From contig JAEZTQ010000094.1 in the NCBI GenBank assembly GCA_023443625.1, positions 1 through 55,095 on the forward strand: DNA of 55,095 nt. The letters run 5' to 3'. Made by a program: the position numbers and the translations under genes. Each line of letters starts with the position of its first letter. Position 1 is the stretch's first letter. Below are positions 25,958 through 35,601 of this stretch, piece by piece. This DNA comes from Bacillota bacterium. Its GTDB lineage: Bacteria > Bacillota_A > Clostridia > Lachnospirales > Lachnospiraceae. The notes under the pieces are model-generated. The model was not told the DNA's origin and ran no database searches. It saw nothing but the letters and a program-made list of their open reading frames with translations.

Positions 25958-26497
25958 ATGGACAGACAAAGAATGCCGAAGCCAGGAGAAAAATATACTC
26001 ATTTTAAGGGAAAGCTATATCAAATTATTGCCATAGCTGCACATAGTGAGACTTTAGAACCTATGGTAGTCTATCAGGCCTTATATGGGGATTTTAAGAC
26101 CTATGTTAGACCTTATGAGATGTTTGTTAGTGTGGTTGACAGGGTGAAATATCCGGAGGTTAAACAAAAATACCGATTTGAACTAGTAAACTCACAAGAG
26201 GAGATTTTTAGTCTGATCACAGAAAACAAGATAAGCAAGGAGGAAAAAGTAACTTTTCCTGAGGAGAGGGCTGATGGGATAAATCCGGTTCTTAGCGAAT
26301 TTCTTGACGCAGAAACCTATAGCAAAAAAATGGAAGTCCTTGCGACATATAGAAAAGAATTGGATGACCGATTAATAAATGATATGGCAGTAGCCCTTGA
26401 TTGTACTGTGGATGAAGGTCCTCTCGAGGAGAGGATTCAGGGGATTATAACTTGCCTTCAGACAATGTGTAAATTTGAAGACAGAAGATTACGATAG
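25958..26497 (+). CDS. DUF1653 domain protein
   Basis: This 179-residue protein has the DUF1653 domain at its N-terminus: PKPGEKYTHFKGKLYQIIAI, then VVYQALYGDFKTYVRPYEMF. The C-terminal ~100 residues are helical and less conserved. DUF1653 is a small beta-barrel-like domain of unknown function, common in clostridia and proteobacteria. The ATG has GGAGG 8 nt upstream. It follows the yloV terminator and so is probably its own unit. Confidence 0.85.
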   Translation: MDRQRMPKPGEKYTHFKGKLYQIIAIAAHSETLEPMVVYQALYGDFKTYVRPYEMFVSVVDRVKYPEVKQKYRFELVNSQEEIFSLITENKISKEEKVTFPEERADGINPVLSEFLDAETYSKKMEVLATYRKELDDRLINDMAVALDCTVDEGPLEERIQGIITCLQTMCKFEDRRLR

Positions 26498-26552
26498 AGT
26501 GCTATATAAAAAGGTATAGAGTGATAGAAATAAAGCGTAGATACTTAAAATA

Positions 26553-26606
26553 TTAGGACTGCTTAAAATACTAATCTATAAGATTATGATTTTATGGCAG
26601 TCCTAA
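26553..26606. terminator. Bidirectional terminator between convergent genes
   Basis: TTAGGACTGC (26553-26562) pairs perfectly with GCAGTCCTAA (26597-26606), and TTAAAAT inside pairs with ATTTTA. It lies between the DUF1653 gene and the minus-strand lipoprotein gene. Confidence 0.7.
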
Positions 26607-26631
26607 ATAATGCTTCTATGAGTGCAATTTA

Positions 26632-27003
26632 TTACCAAGTGAATTTATAGCTTCCTTTATGTTTATCTGCAACTACTTCGATGGTATATTTGCCGGGTTT
26701 TGATAGAGTTACAGTAAAGGTATCTGTTTCTAATGCTCTACCTTCATAGGAATATTCACCATCCTCATTATATATCGTAGCATCGAGATTTCCTTTTTTC
26801 GTCTCGATATCTACTGATATTTCAACTGGTGTTCCTTCCTTTACAGTTAGGGTGGTTCTTTTTGAACCGCTAAAATACATATAAGAAGCGGACATCTTCC
26901 TAGAGGTACTATATTGGAAGGAACCGATAAAGGAGCCAGAACCGCAGCCACTCAATAATATAATAATTAACAATATGACAGGTAGGAATAAAACTTTTTT
27001 CAT
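26632..27003 (-). CDS. Putative lipoprotein linked to an ABC transporter
   Basis: The ~123-residue protein begins MKKVLFLPVILLIIILLSGCGSG, with a hydrophobic signal and a lipobox LLSGC, so it should be lipid-anchored outside the membrane. The mature part is a small beta-sandwich-like domain ending in KPGKYTIEVVADKHKGSYKF. I start at the ATG with GGAGGTAATT upstream, not at the in-frame codon 42 nt earlier. It is the last gene of the GntR/ABC operon and may bind the ligand that the exporter handles. Confidence 0.8.
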   Translation of the reverse strand: MKKVLFLPVILLIIILLSGCGSGSFIGSFQYSTSRKMSASYMYFSGSKRTTLTVKEGTPVEISVDIETKKGNLDATIYNEDGEYSYEGRALETDTFTVTLSKPGKYTIEVVADKHKGSYKFTW

Positions 27004-27048
27004 AATTACCTCCTCTCTTCTCAGGCTATTCAAACAATAATACATTCC

Positions 27049-27834
27049 TTACTCAAGATTTAGCTTTTTAGAGAATATATAGTTTGTTATTGCGTAGTAA
27101 ATTATTGAAAATATGATAATATAAAGGAATAATCCCGGCAACAGCAATGTTACAATGTAGCGATGATCGGTGAGAGTATCTTTGAAAACTAAGCCTGCTA
27201 TAAGTATAACAACAGTAACAATAATTTGACTTATTATATTGAAGCCTGCATATGCCACAAAAGAGCCTAAGACTTTATGACCGTTAAATAGCTGGCCAAC
27301 AGCGATGGAGGCATAATAAATTAGTGTACTACAAAAGATGGCAAATATAAAATATGCAATTATTTCAATAATTAGCAGTGCAGTTAAATTACCAAAGGTG
27401 GCAGTGAGTTCCTGCATTGTTAATTGAATGGCTTCAGGTATCATTTTTAATCTTTCTCCTGTAATAACTACGGCAAATATTGAGGATAATACTGCGATTA
27501 AACTAAGCATTGTCCAAATAAAGGAGGAGATGAGCTTTGAACTAATAAGTTCATGAGGAGTAACAGGGAGTGTAAACATCAGATATCCTTCATCGGTAAC
27601 AAGATTCTTATAAAAGCGTAGTATAATAATAATTGTAGTTACAGCCATAATTGCGATAATAGACATAATATATACAACAGTGAAAAACCCTGTTATAATA
27701 CCTAATACACCTTTAAAAATATTAAGACTCAATAGTATTTTGTCCATTATTGTCAGTACAAGGAGCACAAGATATAATGGGAGTAATAATCTTGAACAGG
27801 CTTTCATTTCATGCTTTATTAGTTTTGTTAACAT
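27049..27834 (-). CDS. ABC transporter permease
   Basis: The 261-residue protein has about six hydrophobic segments (for example ILLSLNIFKGVLGIITGFF and LLPGLFLYIIIFSIIYYAI) and a cytoplasmic loop with LPVTPHELISSKLISSF, usual for ABC-2 type permeases. Its start overlaps the ATPase gene by 7 bp, which implies translational coupling. The exported substrate is unknown. GntR/ABC operons of this layout are often called ytr- or bcr-like and respond to cell-wall antibiotics. Confidence 0.88.
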   Translation of the reverse strand: MLTKLIKHEMKACSRLLLPLYLVLLVLTIMDKILLSLNIFKGVLGIITGFFTVVYIMSIIAIMAVTTIIIILRFYKNLVTDEGYLMFTLPVTPHELISSKLISSFIWTMLSLIAVLSSIFAVVITGERLKMIPEAIQLTMQELTATFGNLTALLIIEIIAYFIFAIFCSTLIYYASIAVGQLFNGHKVLGSFVAYAGFNIISQIIVTVVILIAGLVFKDTLTDHRYIVTLLLPGLFLYIIIFSIIYYAITNYIFSKKLNLE

Positions 27835-28526
27835 CTAAATACCTCCCTAAACAATGAATCTATGGATTTTTCCTCATTAAAACGAATATCTTCTACGGAT
27901 CTATGAAGTGTTATCTGACCATCTTTGATAAAGACAACTTCATCTAACACCTTCTCAATATCCGCAATTAAATGCGTGGAGATGAGAACTGTTGCATTTT
28001 CATTATAGTTAGAAATAATGGTATTAAGGATATAATCCCTGGCAGCAGGATCAACACCACCAATAGGTTCATCTAAGCAAAATAAGTCGGCTTTTCTACT
28101 CATTACTAAGATCAGCTGTACCTTTTCCTTTGTACCTTTTGACAAAGTTTTCATTCGTTTACTTGGATCAAGCTTTAATCGGTCCAACATATCATAGGCT
28201 CTCTTCTGGTCAAAATCAGGATAAAAATCTTGAAAGAAGGCAATTGTTTCAGAGATTTTCATCCATTCCGGTAGATATGTTCTCTCAGGAAGGTAGGATA
28301 CTATCCTTTTAGTATCAATTCCTGGTTCTTTGCCATCAATGAGGAGTTCCCCCTTAGTAGGGACCAATAGACCGTTAATTAGCTTAATCAGGGTTGTTTT
28401 ACCACTTCCATTGGGACCTAGCAAGCCAATGATACGTCCCCGCTCCAAGGTTAAATCCACATGATCAAGGGCAGTGATTCCTGAAAACTTTTTTGTCAAA
28501 GCTTTGCATTCCAGTATTGCTTTCAT
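27828..28526 (-). CDS. ABC transporter ATP-binding protein
   Basis: A 232-residue ATPase with all core motifs: Walker A GPNGSGKTTLIKLI, signature LSKGTKEKVQLIL, Walker B DLFCLDEPIGG and the switch His in VLISTHL. The size matches a stand-alone nucleotide-binding subunit. It lies between the GntR gene and the permease gene and overlaps the permease start by 7 bp. Together they would form an exporter. Confidence 0.95.
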   Translation of the reverse strand: MKAILECKALTKKFSGITALDHVDLTLERGRIIGLLGPNGSGKTTLIKLINGLLVPTKGELLIDGKEPGIDTKRIVSYLPERTYLPEWMKISETIAFFQDFYPDFDQKRAYDMLDRLKLDPSKRMKTLSKGTKEKVQLILVMSRKADLFCLDEPIGGVDPAARDYILNTIISNYNENATVLISTHLIADIEKVLDEVVFIKDGQITLHRSVEDIRFNEEKSIDSLFREVFRC

Positions 28527-28555
28527 AAAACTTTACTCCCATCTGCGATATACGC

Positions 28556-28924
28556 TTATTTTTTATTTTTAATATTGTCTTTTACTATTTCTAATGTCTC
28601 TTCCGGTTCATATCCAAGCTGTTTCATACGGCTAAGAAAGTCTTGTGCCAGTTCATTAGCAGAAACTCTTTTTAACTTTTCTATCAAGGTCTCATCGGAG
28701 GTAATGAATCTGCCACTGGTTCGATTGGTATAGATCAGTTCCGTACGTTCTAATTCGGATAAGGCTTTCTGCATAGTATTTGGGTTAACTGCAGCCGCTG
28801 CTGCTAAATCTCTTACTGAGGGCAGTTTATCACCTGGCTTAAATTGTCCGGAAATAATTCCTGCCTGTATCTGTTCTATAAGCTGTATATAAACAGGTCG
28901 CGATGAATCGATTTCCCATTTCAT
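28556..28924 (-). CDS. GntR-family (YtrA-type) transcriptional regulator
   Basis: The 122-residue protein has the GntR winged helix (YIQLIEQIQAGIISGQFKPGDKLPS, then VRDLAAAAAVNPNTMQKALSELE) and only a short C-terminal helical part, as in the YtrA subfamily. YtrA-type regulators repress adjacent ABC exporter genes. A nested palindrome at 28944-28985 lies directly upstream and is the likely operator. It is the first gene of the minus-strand operon. The inducer is unknown. Confidence 0.92.
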   Translation of the reverse strand: MKWEIDSSRPVYIQLIEQIQAGIISGQFKPGDKLPSVRDLAAAAAVNPNTMQKALSELERTELIYTNRTSGRFITSDETLIEKLKRVSANELAQDFLSRMKQLGYEPEETLEIVKDNIKNKK

Positions 28925-28943
28925 TATTTAGCTCCTTTCTTAA

Positions 28944-28985
28944 CATTGTATCACTGTATTAAGTGGTTAATACAATAATACAATG
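28944..28985. promoter_or_regulatory. Nested palindromic operator for the GntR/ABC operon
   Basis: TGTATTAA-GTGG-TTAATACA (28955-28974) is a perfect inner palindrome. It is flanked by CATTGTAT (28944-28951) and ATACAATG (28978-28985), a perfect outer one. The symmetry and the site 20 bp ahead of the gntR start fit repressor binding, possibly two dimers. Confidence 0.7.
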
Positions 28986-29081
28986 ATGGGGTTTTGCTGT
29001 CAATAGGAAAATAAAATCTTTTTTCTTTTTATTTCAGGCTATTTCGTTTATAATTATAAATTAATGTGATGGAGGTGAAGC

Positions 29082-31118
29082 ATGGAAACAAGAGAAAGCA
29101 TTAAGGTAATTAAGGGGATAGGAGAAAAGACAGAGAAGCTTTTTAATAAGCTTGATATCCTAAGGGTACAGGATTTATTAGAGCATTATCCAAGGGGATA
29201 CGAGGAGTTTGAAAGACCAATACCAATTATTCAAATCAGAGAAGGGTTAACCGTAGCTATCGAGGCATCCCTTTTAACCTCTCCCAAAGTTAAGAAAATA
29301 AGAAACCTTCAAATTGTCAATGTACAGGTAAAAGATTCGTCCTCCTCCATATATCTTACCTGGTTTAATATGCCCTTTTTGCAGAAAACTCTGCGCACAG
29401 GCTCTCGCTACATTTTTAGAGGTAGAGTTATGAGGAAGAATGGTGTTCTTACTATGGAGCAGCCTCAAATATATGACAAAGAAGATTATTATAAATACCT
29501 TAAAATCCTACAGCCAATTTACCCCTTGACCGGGGGACTAACCAATAAAATTGTTTCAAAAGCAATCAAACAAGCTCTTACAGATATTTCTTTTGAAAAG
29601 GATTATCTTCCTAAGAAGATTTCAAAAGAATTTGAACTGATGGATAGAAATAAGGCATTAAAGGAGGTTCATTTTCCTAAAGACCGGGAGTCTATGATGA
29701 AAGCCAGACAAAGATTGGTCTTTGACGAATTTTTTCTCTATTCTCTTGCCTTAAGAAAACTTAAGGAAGGGAAGGTAAATGCTTCTTCAGAATACAGGAT
29801 GCAAAATTATAAGGAATGTGACATGTTAATAAAGAGTCTGCCCTATAATCTTACCAATGCCCAGCTACGGGTATGGGAGGAGATTAAGAAGGATTTGAGC
29901 AGCAACTATACTATGAATCGCTTGATTCAGGGAGATGTAGGCTGTGGTAAGACGGTTTTGGCTATCCTAGCATTACTCATGGCTGTGAAGAATGGATATC
30001 AGGCAAGTTTTATGGTGCCCACAGAGGTTTTGGCAAAGCAACATTATGAATCCCTTACTGAGCTTCTAACCTCATATGGAGTGAAGATATGCCTATTGGT
30101 TGGGTCCCAAACAGCCAAGGAAAAAAGAGAGGCATATGAGCAAATTAGAAACCATGAAGTGGATATAATTATAGGAACTCATGCTTTGATTCAAGAGAAG
30201 GTAAAGTACCATAGCTTGGGACTTGTAATTACTGATGAGCAACACCGTTTTGGTGTTAAACAGAGGGAAGGTATGATGAATAAAGGGAGCAATCCTCATG
30301 TTCTTGTAATGAGTGCTACACCTATTCCCCGTACCCTGGCGATTATATTATATGGAGACCTGGATATTTCCATTGTAGACGAACTGCCTGCCAAGCGCTT
30401 ACCCATAAAGAATTGTGTGGTAGATAGTAATTATAGACCTAATGCATATCGTTTTATAGATAAACAAACACTAGAAGGAAGACAAGCTTATGTAATCTGT
30501 CCCATGGTGGAGGAGAGTGAAGAATTAGAAGCAGAAAATGTAATAGAATATACCCAAAGACTGAAAGAAGCCCTCTCTATGGAAGTTACTGTGGAATTTC
30601 TTCATGGCAAGATGAAAGCAAAGGATAAGAATGATGTTATGGAACGTTATTCCAGGGGGGAAATTAAAGTTCTGGTATCTACAACAGTTGTTGAAGTAGG
30701 TGTGAATGTGCCCAATGCTACTGTTATGATGGTAGAGAATGCAGAACGCTTTGGACTGGCACAGCTTCATCAGCTTCGAGGCAGAGTAGGGCGTGGGGTG
30801 CATCAATCCTATTGTATCTTTGTCTGTGCCAGCAGTAAAAAGGAAGCTTGGGAGAGACTTGAGATTCTGAATAAATCAAATGATGGCTTTTTTATAGCGA
30901 GTGAGGATTTAAAACTACGTGGGCCTGGAGATATTTTTGGCATTCGACAAAGCGGAGATATGGATTTTAAACTGGGAGATATCTTTACTGATGCCAGTTT
31001 GTTAAAGGCAGCAGCAGAGGCAGTAAAGTCACTGGACGACAAAGAAATTGATAGGATATTTGAGGAGAACCCTTACCTGGAAGAAAAATTATTGTATAAA
31101 AATTCCAATACCTTATAA
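29082..31118 (+). CDS. recG: ATP-dependent DNA helicase RecG
   Basis: A 678-residue superfamily-2 helicase that reverses stalled forks and branched DNA. Walker A QGDVGCGKTVLAIL, motif II TDEQHRFGVKQR, motif III VMSATPIPRT and motif VI QLRGRVGRGVHQSYC are all intact. An N-terminal wedge domain precedes them. Length agrees with the family. The ATG has ATGGAGGTG upstream. In B. subtilis recG also lies a few genes after rpmB-yloU-yloV, so this order is partly conserved. Confidence 0.97.
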   Translation: METRESIKVIKGIGEKTEKLFNKLDILRVQDLLEHYPRGYEEFERPIPIIQIREGLTVAIEASLLTSPKVKKIRNLQIVNVQVKDSSSSIYLTWFNMPFLQKTLRTGSRYIFRGRVMRKNGVLTMEQPQIYDKEDYYKYLKILQPIYPLTGGLTNKIVSKAIKQALTDISFEKDYLPKKISKEFELMDRNKALKEVHFPKDRESMMKARQRLVFDEFFLYSLALRKLKEGKVNASSEYRMQNYKECDMLIKSLPYNLTNAQLRVWEEIKKDLSSNYTMNRLIQGDVGCGKTVLAILALLMAVKNGYQASFMVPTEVLAKQHYESLTELLTSYGVKICLLVGSQTAKEKREAYEQIRNHEVDIIIGTHALIQEKVKYHSLGLVITDEQHRFGVKQREGMMNKGSNPHVLVMSATPIPRTLAIILYGDLDISIVDELPAKRLPIKNCVVDSNYRPNAYRFIDKQTLEGRQAYVICPMVEESEELEAENVIEYTQRLKEALSMEVTVEFLHGKMKAKDKNDVMERYSRGEIKVLVSTTVVEVGVNVPNATVMMVENAERFGLAQLHQLRGRVGRGVHQSYCIFVCASSKKEAWERLEILNKSNDGFFIASEDLKLRGPGDIFGIRQSGDMDFKLGDIFTDASLLKAAAEAVKSLDDKEIDRIFEENPYLEEKLLYKNSNTL

Positions 31119-31197
31119 ATAATATGGTAATATGAGGCATTGTATTGTATAATTAGAAGTAGATTTACTAAAACCCACAATAAAGAGAAGGTATTCT

Positions 31198-32220
31198 ATG
31201 TCAACCAATGTATATGTAACAAATGATAACAGGACTATGGACTCCAAATTATCTCTGGTTATTCCTGTGTATCAGGAAGGAAGTCATATTCGCAGCTCCA
31301 TCGGTGTGATTGAAAATATTCTTATTAAAAATAATATAAAATATGAATTTATCTTAGTTGATGATGGTTCAAGAGATAATACCTGGGAGGAAATAAGAAG
31401 ACTAGCGGAAGGTAATACAAAGATTACCTCTTTAAGATTGAGCAGAAATTTCGGAAAAGAATCGGCCCTTTGTGCGGGATTGGAATATGCAGAGGGGGAG
31501 ATGGTATTAGTCATGGATGGAGACTTACAGCATCCTCCAGAGATTATACCTGAGATGGTTAAGGCTTGGCGAGAAGAGGATTATGATGTGGTCGAGGGTA
31601 TTAAGAGTAATAGGGGGAAGGAAAACCCCATATATAATATTTGCGCAAGAGTTTTCTACTATATCATATATAAAACCTCAGATATTAATCTGGGGAAGGC
31701 TTCTGATTTTAAATTAATGGATCGAAAGGTGATAGAGGCCTGGAAGGAGATGCCAGAACGTGCAACCTTTTTTCGCGGGATGACAGCATGGCTTGGTTTT
31801 GATCGAAAGCAGATTTCTTTTGATGTAGCTGAGCGTGTTAACGGTAAAACCAAATGGTCCTTTTTACGCCTGATACGTCTTGCCATGAATGCCATTACCT
31901 CCTATACCTCTGTTCCCCTTCATTGCATTACTGTTCTGGGAATACTTATGTTCTTCGGGGCTATCATTCTTGGTTTACAGACCCTGTATATGAAGTTTAC
32001 TGGGAAAGCAACCAGTGGTTTTACGACGGTAATTCTATTACAATTGATTATCGGAAGCTCTATTATGATGAGTCTTGGAATGATTGGTATTTATCTGACT
32101 AAAATATATAAAGAAGTAAAGGCTAGGCCAAGATATTTGATTTCTAAGTGTATCAAAGGAAGCAAGGTTAAGGAAGGTACTCAATGTGAAGATCATCAAC
32201 TTACAGAGAATGAGAAATAA
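31198..32220 (+). CDS. GT2 glycosyltransferase with two C-terminal membrane helices (DPM/GtrB-like)
   Basis: The 340-residue protein has the GT-A fold: VIPVYQEGSHI (21-31), VDDGSRDNT (54-62) and the metal-binding VMDGDLQHPPE (105-115). Two membrane helices follow (about 238-260 and 273-298). This is the layout of polyprenyl-phosphate glycosyltransferases such as GtrB, which make a lipid-linked sugar donor on the cytoplasmic face. It is the first gene of a surface-glycan cluster; the donor would feed the GT-C proteins downstream. Confidence 0.9.
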   Translation: MSTNVYVTNDNRTMDSKLSLVIPVYQEGSHIRSSIGVIENILIKNNIKYEFILVDDGSRDNTWEEIRRLAEGNTKITSLRLSRNFGKESALCAGLEYAEGEMVLVMDGDLQHPPEIIPEMVKAWREEDYDVVEGIKSNRGKENPIYNICARVFYYIIYKTSDINLGKASDFKLMDRKVIEAWKEMPERATFFRGMTAWLGFDRKQISFDVAERVNGKTKWSFLRLIRLAMNAITSYTSVPLHCITVLGILMFFGAIILGLQTLYMKFTGKATSGFTTVILLQLIIGSSIMMSLGMIGIYLTKIYKEVKARPRYLISKCIKGSKVKEGTQCEDHQLTENEK

Positions 32221-32284
32221 TTTGAAAGGATAGTTGATAGTGAAGATATCACTTCTACTATGTATTTTATAGGATAAGAAAATT

Positions 32285-34342
32285 ATGAATGGAATTATAT
32301 ATATATTGCTAAGTTTTACCTTGGGCTGGTCAATATGTACCTTTGTCTTTCCAAAGTTAGAGGAGCTTACGCAAGTAGATTATCATAAAAGAAAAATATG
32401 TGTCAGTCCATATTTGTTACTATTCCCCACCTGGTATATTACTGGGACCTTGGCAATGACCTGGCCTACCTATATATTAGCATATGTATTTGGACAAGCA
32501 AGTGAACCTTTATTTTATGGGAATATCATTGTTATGACCATGGCTTTTCTTATATCCGCTATCACCTTATATTATAGATTTTATAAAAAAAGACAGTCAA
32601 GACCGGTTTTACGCTGTGGGGATGCTAGGGTACAAAGAATGGAAAACTTTATGATTGTTGCTATCTCCCTTTTAGCCTGTATATTAATGTGGACTACATT
32701 CTTTGTTCGGGGAGAGGAATTATATGTGGGTGTGTCCGTATTTAGTGACTTTTCACCTCACCTAGGAATGATAAGGTCCTTTTCCCAGGGTAATAACTTC
32801 CCTACAGCCTACTCTCATTATGGGGGAGAAGATATCAGATATCATTTTATGTTTCAATTTCTTGTAGGTAATTTGGAATATCTGGGTTTGAGGTTGGATT
32901 ATGCCTTTAATATACCCAGTATTATGAGCTTTGTCAGTGCCTTCCTGTTGCTATATCTTATGGCAGTCAAAATAACAGGTAAAATAGGAGGAGGAATTCT
33001 TGCCTGTCTGTTTTTTGCCTTCAGAAGTGCAAAGACTTTCTTTACTTATATTGCAAATTTACCCCTGGGAACAAGCATATTAAAAGCTCTGGCGGATAAT
33101 ACAGGCTTTATTTCTGATACACCCAATGAAGATTGGGGATTATGGAATTTAAATGTTTATTGCAATCAGAGGCATCTGGCCTTTGGTCTTGCTACCATGT
33201 TTTTTGTTATAATTCTATTTTTGCCTAGACTTTATGAAATGTTTGATGAATTCAAAGAGTACAAGAATAATTCGGCTAATAATAAAGTAGCCATATTATC
33301 TGGGGGCTTTAAAAGAATCTTTCTTACGAAGGAAGGTTGGCAGGTTCAAAATTACAAAAGAGCCATAGGAGCAGGAATCCTTTTGGGAGCTTTGGGTTTT
33401 TTCCATGGTGCAGCAGTGATTTGTGGACTCCTTATTCTCTTCTTTATGGCAGCTCTTTCAAAGCGACGCTTGGAATATGTAATCACAGCAGGGATTACCC
33501 TTTTACTAACTACCCTGCAGACCAACTTTTTCATTCGAGGGTCGGTTGTATCAACAGAGTTTCTCTTTGGATTTATTGCTGAGAATAAAACTCTTTTTGG
33601 TGTGGCCTCCTATTTGGATAGGTTACTGGGAATTCTTCCTTTTGTATTATTTGTAGCCTTCTGTTTGGAAAAGGGAGTCGGAAGATATCTGATTTTTATA
33701 TTCACCATACCCCTTGTCTTTGCCTTTACTATATCATTAACCGTTGATGTTACTGTGAATCATAAATATATTATGATGAGCTGTATACTCCTGGGGATTT
33801 TTGCAGCATCATTCCTAATGAAGATCTTGGAGTTTAAGAATTTTCTTATGAAGCTTGTGGCGGTTATTTTAATTATTATGTTAACCATTACAGGGGTATA
33901 TGATTTTACAATAGTTTTAAAGAAAAACAGGCCGGAGTCAGCTATTGTATTAAATTTAGAAGATCCCTTAACCAACTGGATCATAGAGAACAGCGATTCT
34001 AAGGATCTGTTTCTAACCTCTAATTATGCCTTAAATCAGGTGGTGCTGGGAGGAGCCATGTTATATATGGGTTGGCCTTATTTTCCCTGGTCCGCAGGTT
34101 ATGATACCGAATATCGAGAAAATCAGGTGAAGCTAATGTATGAAGCAAAAACTCCTGATGAACTAGAGAAGCTTGTGAAAGCGAATAATATTCGCTACAT
34201 CATTATAGATCGTGATAACCGTACAAGTGATGATTATGTTATAAATGAAGATAATATTAAAGCTACCTACCAATGTAGGTACAGTATTGGTGAGGGAGAG
34301 TGGATGACCTCCATCTACGATACAAGAATAGTTTTATATTAG
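32285..34342 (+). CDS. Large polytopic membrane protein, GT-C-type glycosyltransferase-like
   Basis: The 685-residue protein has about a dozen membrane helices and a short periplasmic C-terminal domain. The loop VFSDFSPHLGMIRSFSQG, then GGEDIRYHFMFQFLVG, carries acidic and aromatic residues in the first extracytoplasmic loop, as in GT-C glycosyltransferases that use polyprenyl-phosphate sugars. I cannot assign a named family. It is flanked by a lipid-linked sugar synthase and UDP-galactopyranose mutase, so a role in building a surface polysaccharide is likely. Confidence 0.75.
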   Translation: MNGIIYILLSFTLGWSICTFVFPKLEELTQVDYHKRKICVSPYLLLFPTWYITGTLAMTWPTYILAYVFGQASEPLFYGNIIVMTMAFLISAITLYYRFYKKRQSRPVLRCGDARVQRMENFMIVAISLLACILMWTTFFVRGEELYVGVSVFSDFSPHLGMIRSFSQGNNFPTAYSHYGGEDIRYHFMFQFLVGNLEYLGLRLDYAFNIPSIMSFVSAFLLLYLMAVKITGKIGGGILACLFFAFRSAKTFFTYIANLPLGTSILKALADNTGFISDTPNEDWGLWNLNVYCNQRHLAFGLATMFFVIILFLPRLYEMFDEFKEYKNNSANNKVAILSGGFKRIFLTKEGWQVQNYKRAIGAGILLGALGFFHGAAVICGLLILFFMAALSKRRLEYVITAGITLLLTTLQTNFFIRGSVVSTEFLFGFIAENKTLFGVASYLDRLLGILPFVLFVAFCLEKGVGRYLIFIFTIPLVFAFTISLTVDVTVNHKYIMMSCILLGIFAASFLMKILEFKNFLMKLVAVILIIMLTITGVYDFTIVLKKNRPESAIVLNLEDPLTNWIIENSDSKDLFLTSNYALNQVVLGGAMLYMGWPYFPWSAGYDTEYRENQVKLMYEAKTPDELEKLVKANNIRYIIIDRDNRTSDDYVINEDNIKATYQCRYSIGEGEWMTSIYDTRIVLY

Positions 34343-34427
34343 GTAATTCTTAAGATATTAGCCATTAAGGATATAAATTCAAATATAATTATCTGCAATG
34401 ATAATTCGATAAAAGGAGTAATAAACT

Positions 34428-35519
34428 ATGGAATTTAAATATGTAATTGTAGGTGCAGGACTTGCCGGCTTGACCATGGCTGAACGTATTGCCAATGATC
34501 TAAATGAAAAGGTACTAGTAATTGAAAAGAGAAATCATATAGGAGGTAATGTTTATGATTCCTATAATGAAGACGGTATCTTAATTCACAATTATGGACC
34601 ACATATCTTTCATACCAATGACAGAGAGGTATATGAGTATCTATCCAAATTCACCAAATGGAATGATTTTTGGCACAGGGTTTTGACCTATGTGGATGGT
34701 AATCTGGTTCCCATGCCAATTACCGTTGAGACCATTAATAAACTATATAATTTAAATCTGGACTGCTCCCAGATAGAAGAATTCTTAAAAAATCAAGCAG
34801 TTGAGATTAAAGAAATAAAGACCAGCAAAGATGTAGCCCTAAGCAGGGTTGGTCAGGATATTTACGAGAAGATATTTGAGTCCTATACGAGGAAGCAATG
34901 GGGTATTGACCCGAGTGAATTAGATACTTCTGTGATATCCAGAATTCCAATAAGACTAAATCGTGATACTAGATATTTTAATGATAAATATCAGGGAATG
35001 CCCACCCACGGATATACGAAGATGTGTGAGAGAATGGCAACAAATAGTAATATTAAAATTCTGCTGAATACAGATTATAAAGAGGTAATTGGGGATATTA
35101 ATTATGAATTATTAATATATACCGGTGCCACAGATGAATTTTATGACTTTAAGCATGGTAAGCTTTCCTATCGTAGTATTGATTTTGTATTTGAAACCTT
35201 GGATAGAAAGGAATATCAGGAGGCACCTGTAGTGAACTATCCCAATGATTTTGATTATACAAGAATTACGGAATATAAAAAACTTACGGGGCAGAGGCAT
35301 GAGAAGACTACGATTGGCAAGGAATTCCCTACATCTATAGGAGAACCCTATTATCCCTTCCCTACAAAAGAATGCAAGGAACAATTTTCTCTATATGAAG
35401 CAGAAATGAAAAAGGAAACGAAGGTCTTGTTTATTGGACGATTAGCAGAATACCGCTATTATAATATGGATGCTGTGGTACGTAGAGCCTTGGATTTATA
35501 TGAACAGATAAAGCAGTAA
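34428..35519 (+). CDS. glf: UDP-galactopyranose mutase
   Basis: The 363-residue flavoenzyme converts UDP-galactopyranose to UDP-galactofuranose. The FAD Rossmann motif VIVGAGLAGLTMAERIA is at the N-terminus. HIGGNVYD, the YGPHIFHTND motif and the C-terminal RLAEYRYYNMDAVV block are all present and complete. The ATG has AAAGGAG upstream. Galactofuranose is therefore probably a component of the surface glycan made by this cluster. Confidence 0.97.
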   Translation: MEFKYVIVGAGLAGLTMAERIANDLNEKVLVIEKRNHIGGNVYDSYNEDGILIHNYGPHIFHTNDREVYEYLSKFTKWNDFWHRVLTYVDGNLVPMPITVETINKLYNLNLDCSQIEEFLKNQAVEIKEIKTSKDVALSRVGQDIYEKIFESYTRKQWGIDPSELDTSVISRIPIRLNRDTRYFNDKYQGMPTHGYTKMCERMATNSNIKILLNTDYKEVIGDINYELLIYTGATDEFYDFKHGKLSYRSIDFVFETLDRKEYQEAPVVNYPNDFDYTRITEYKKLTGQRHEKTTIGKEFPTSIGEPYYPFPTKECKEQFSLYEAEMKKETKVLFIGRLAEYRYYNMDAVVRRALDLYEQIKQ

Positions 35520-35601
35520 GCTATAAGCTCATGCAAAGCGTTTATTAATAAAAGGAATTCCTTTCGGTGGTCTATGAAAGGAGAAAGGGGAGGTCGGATC
35601 A

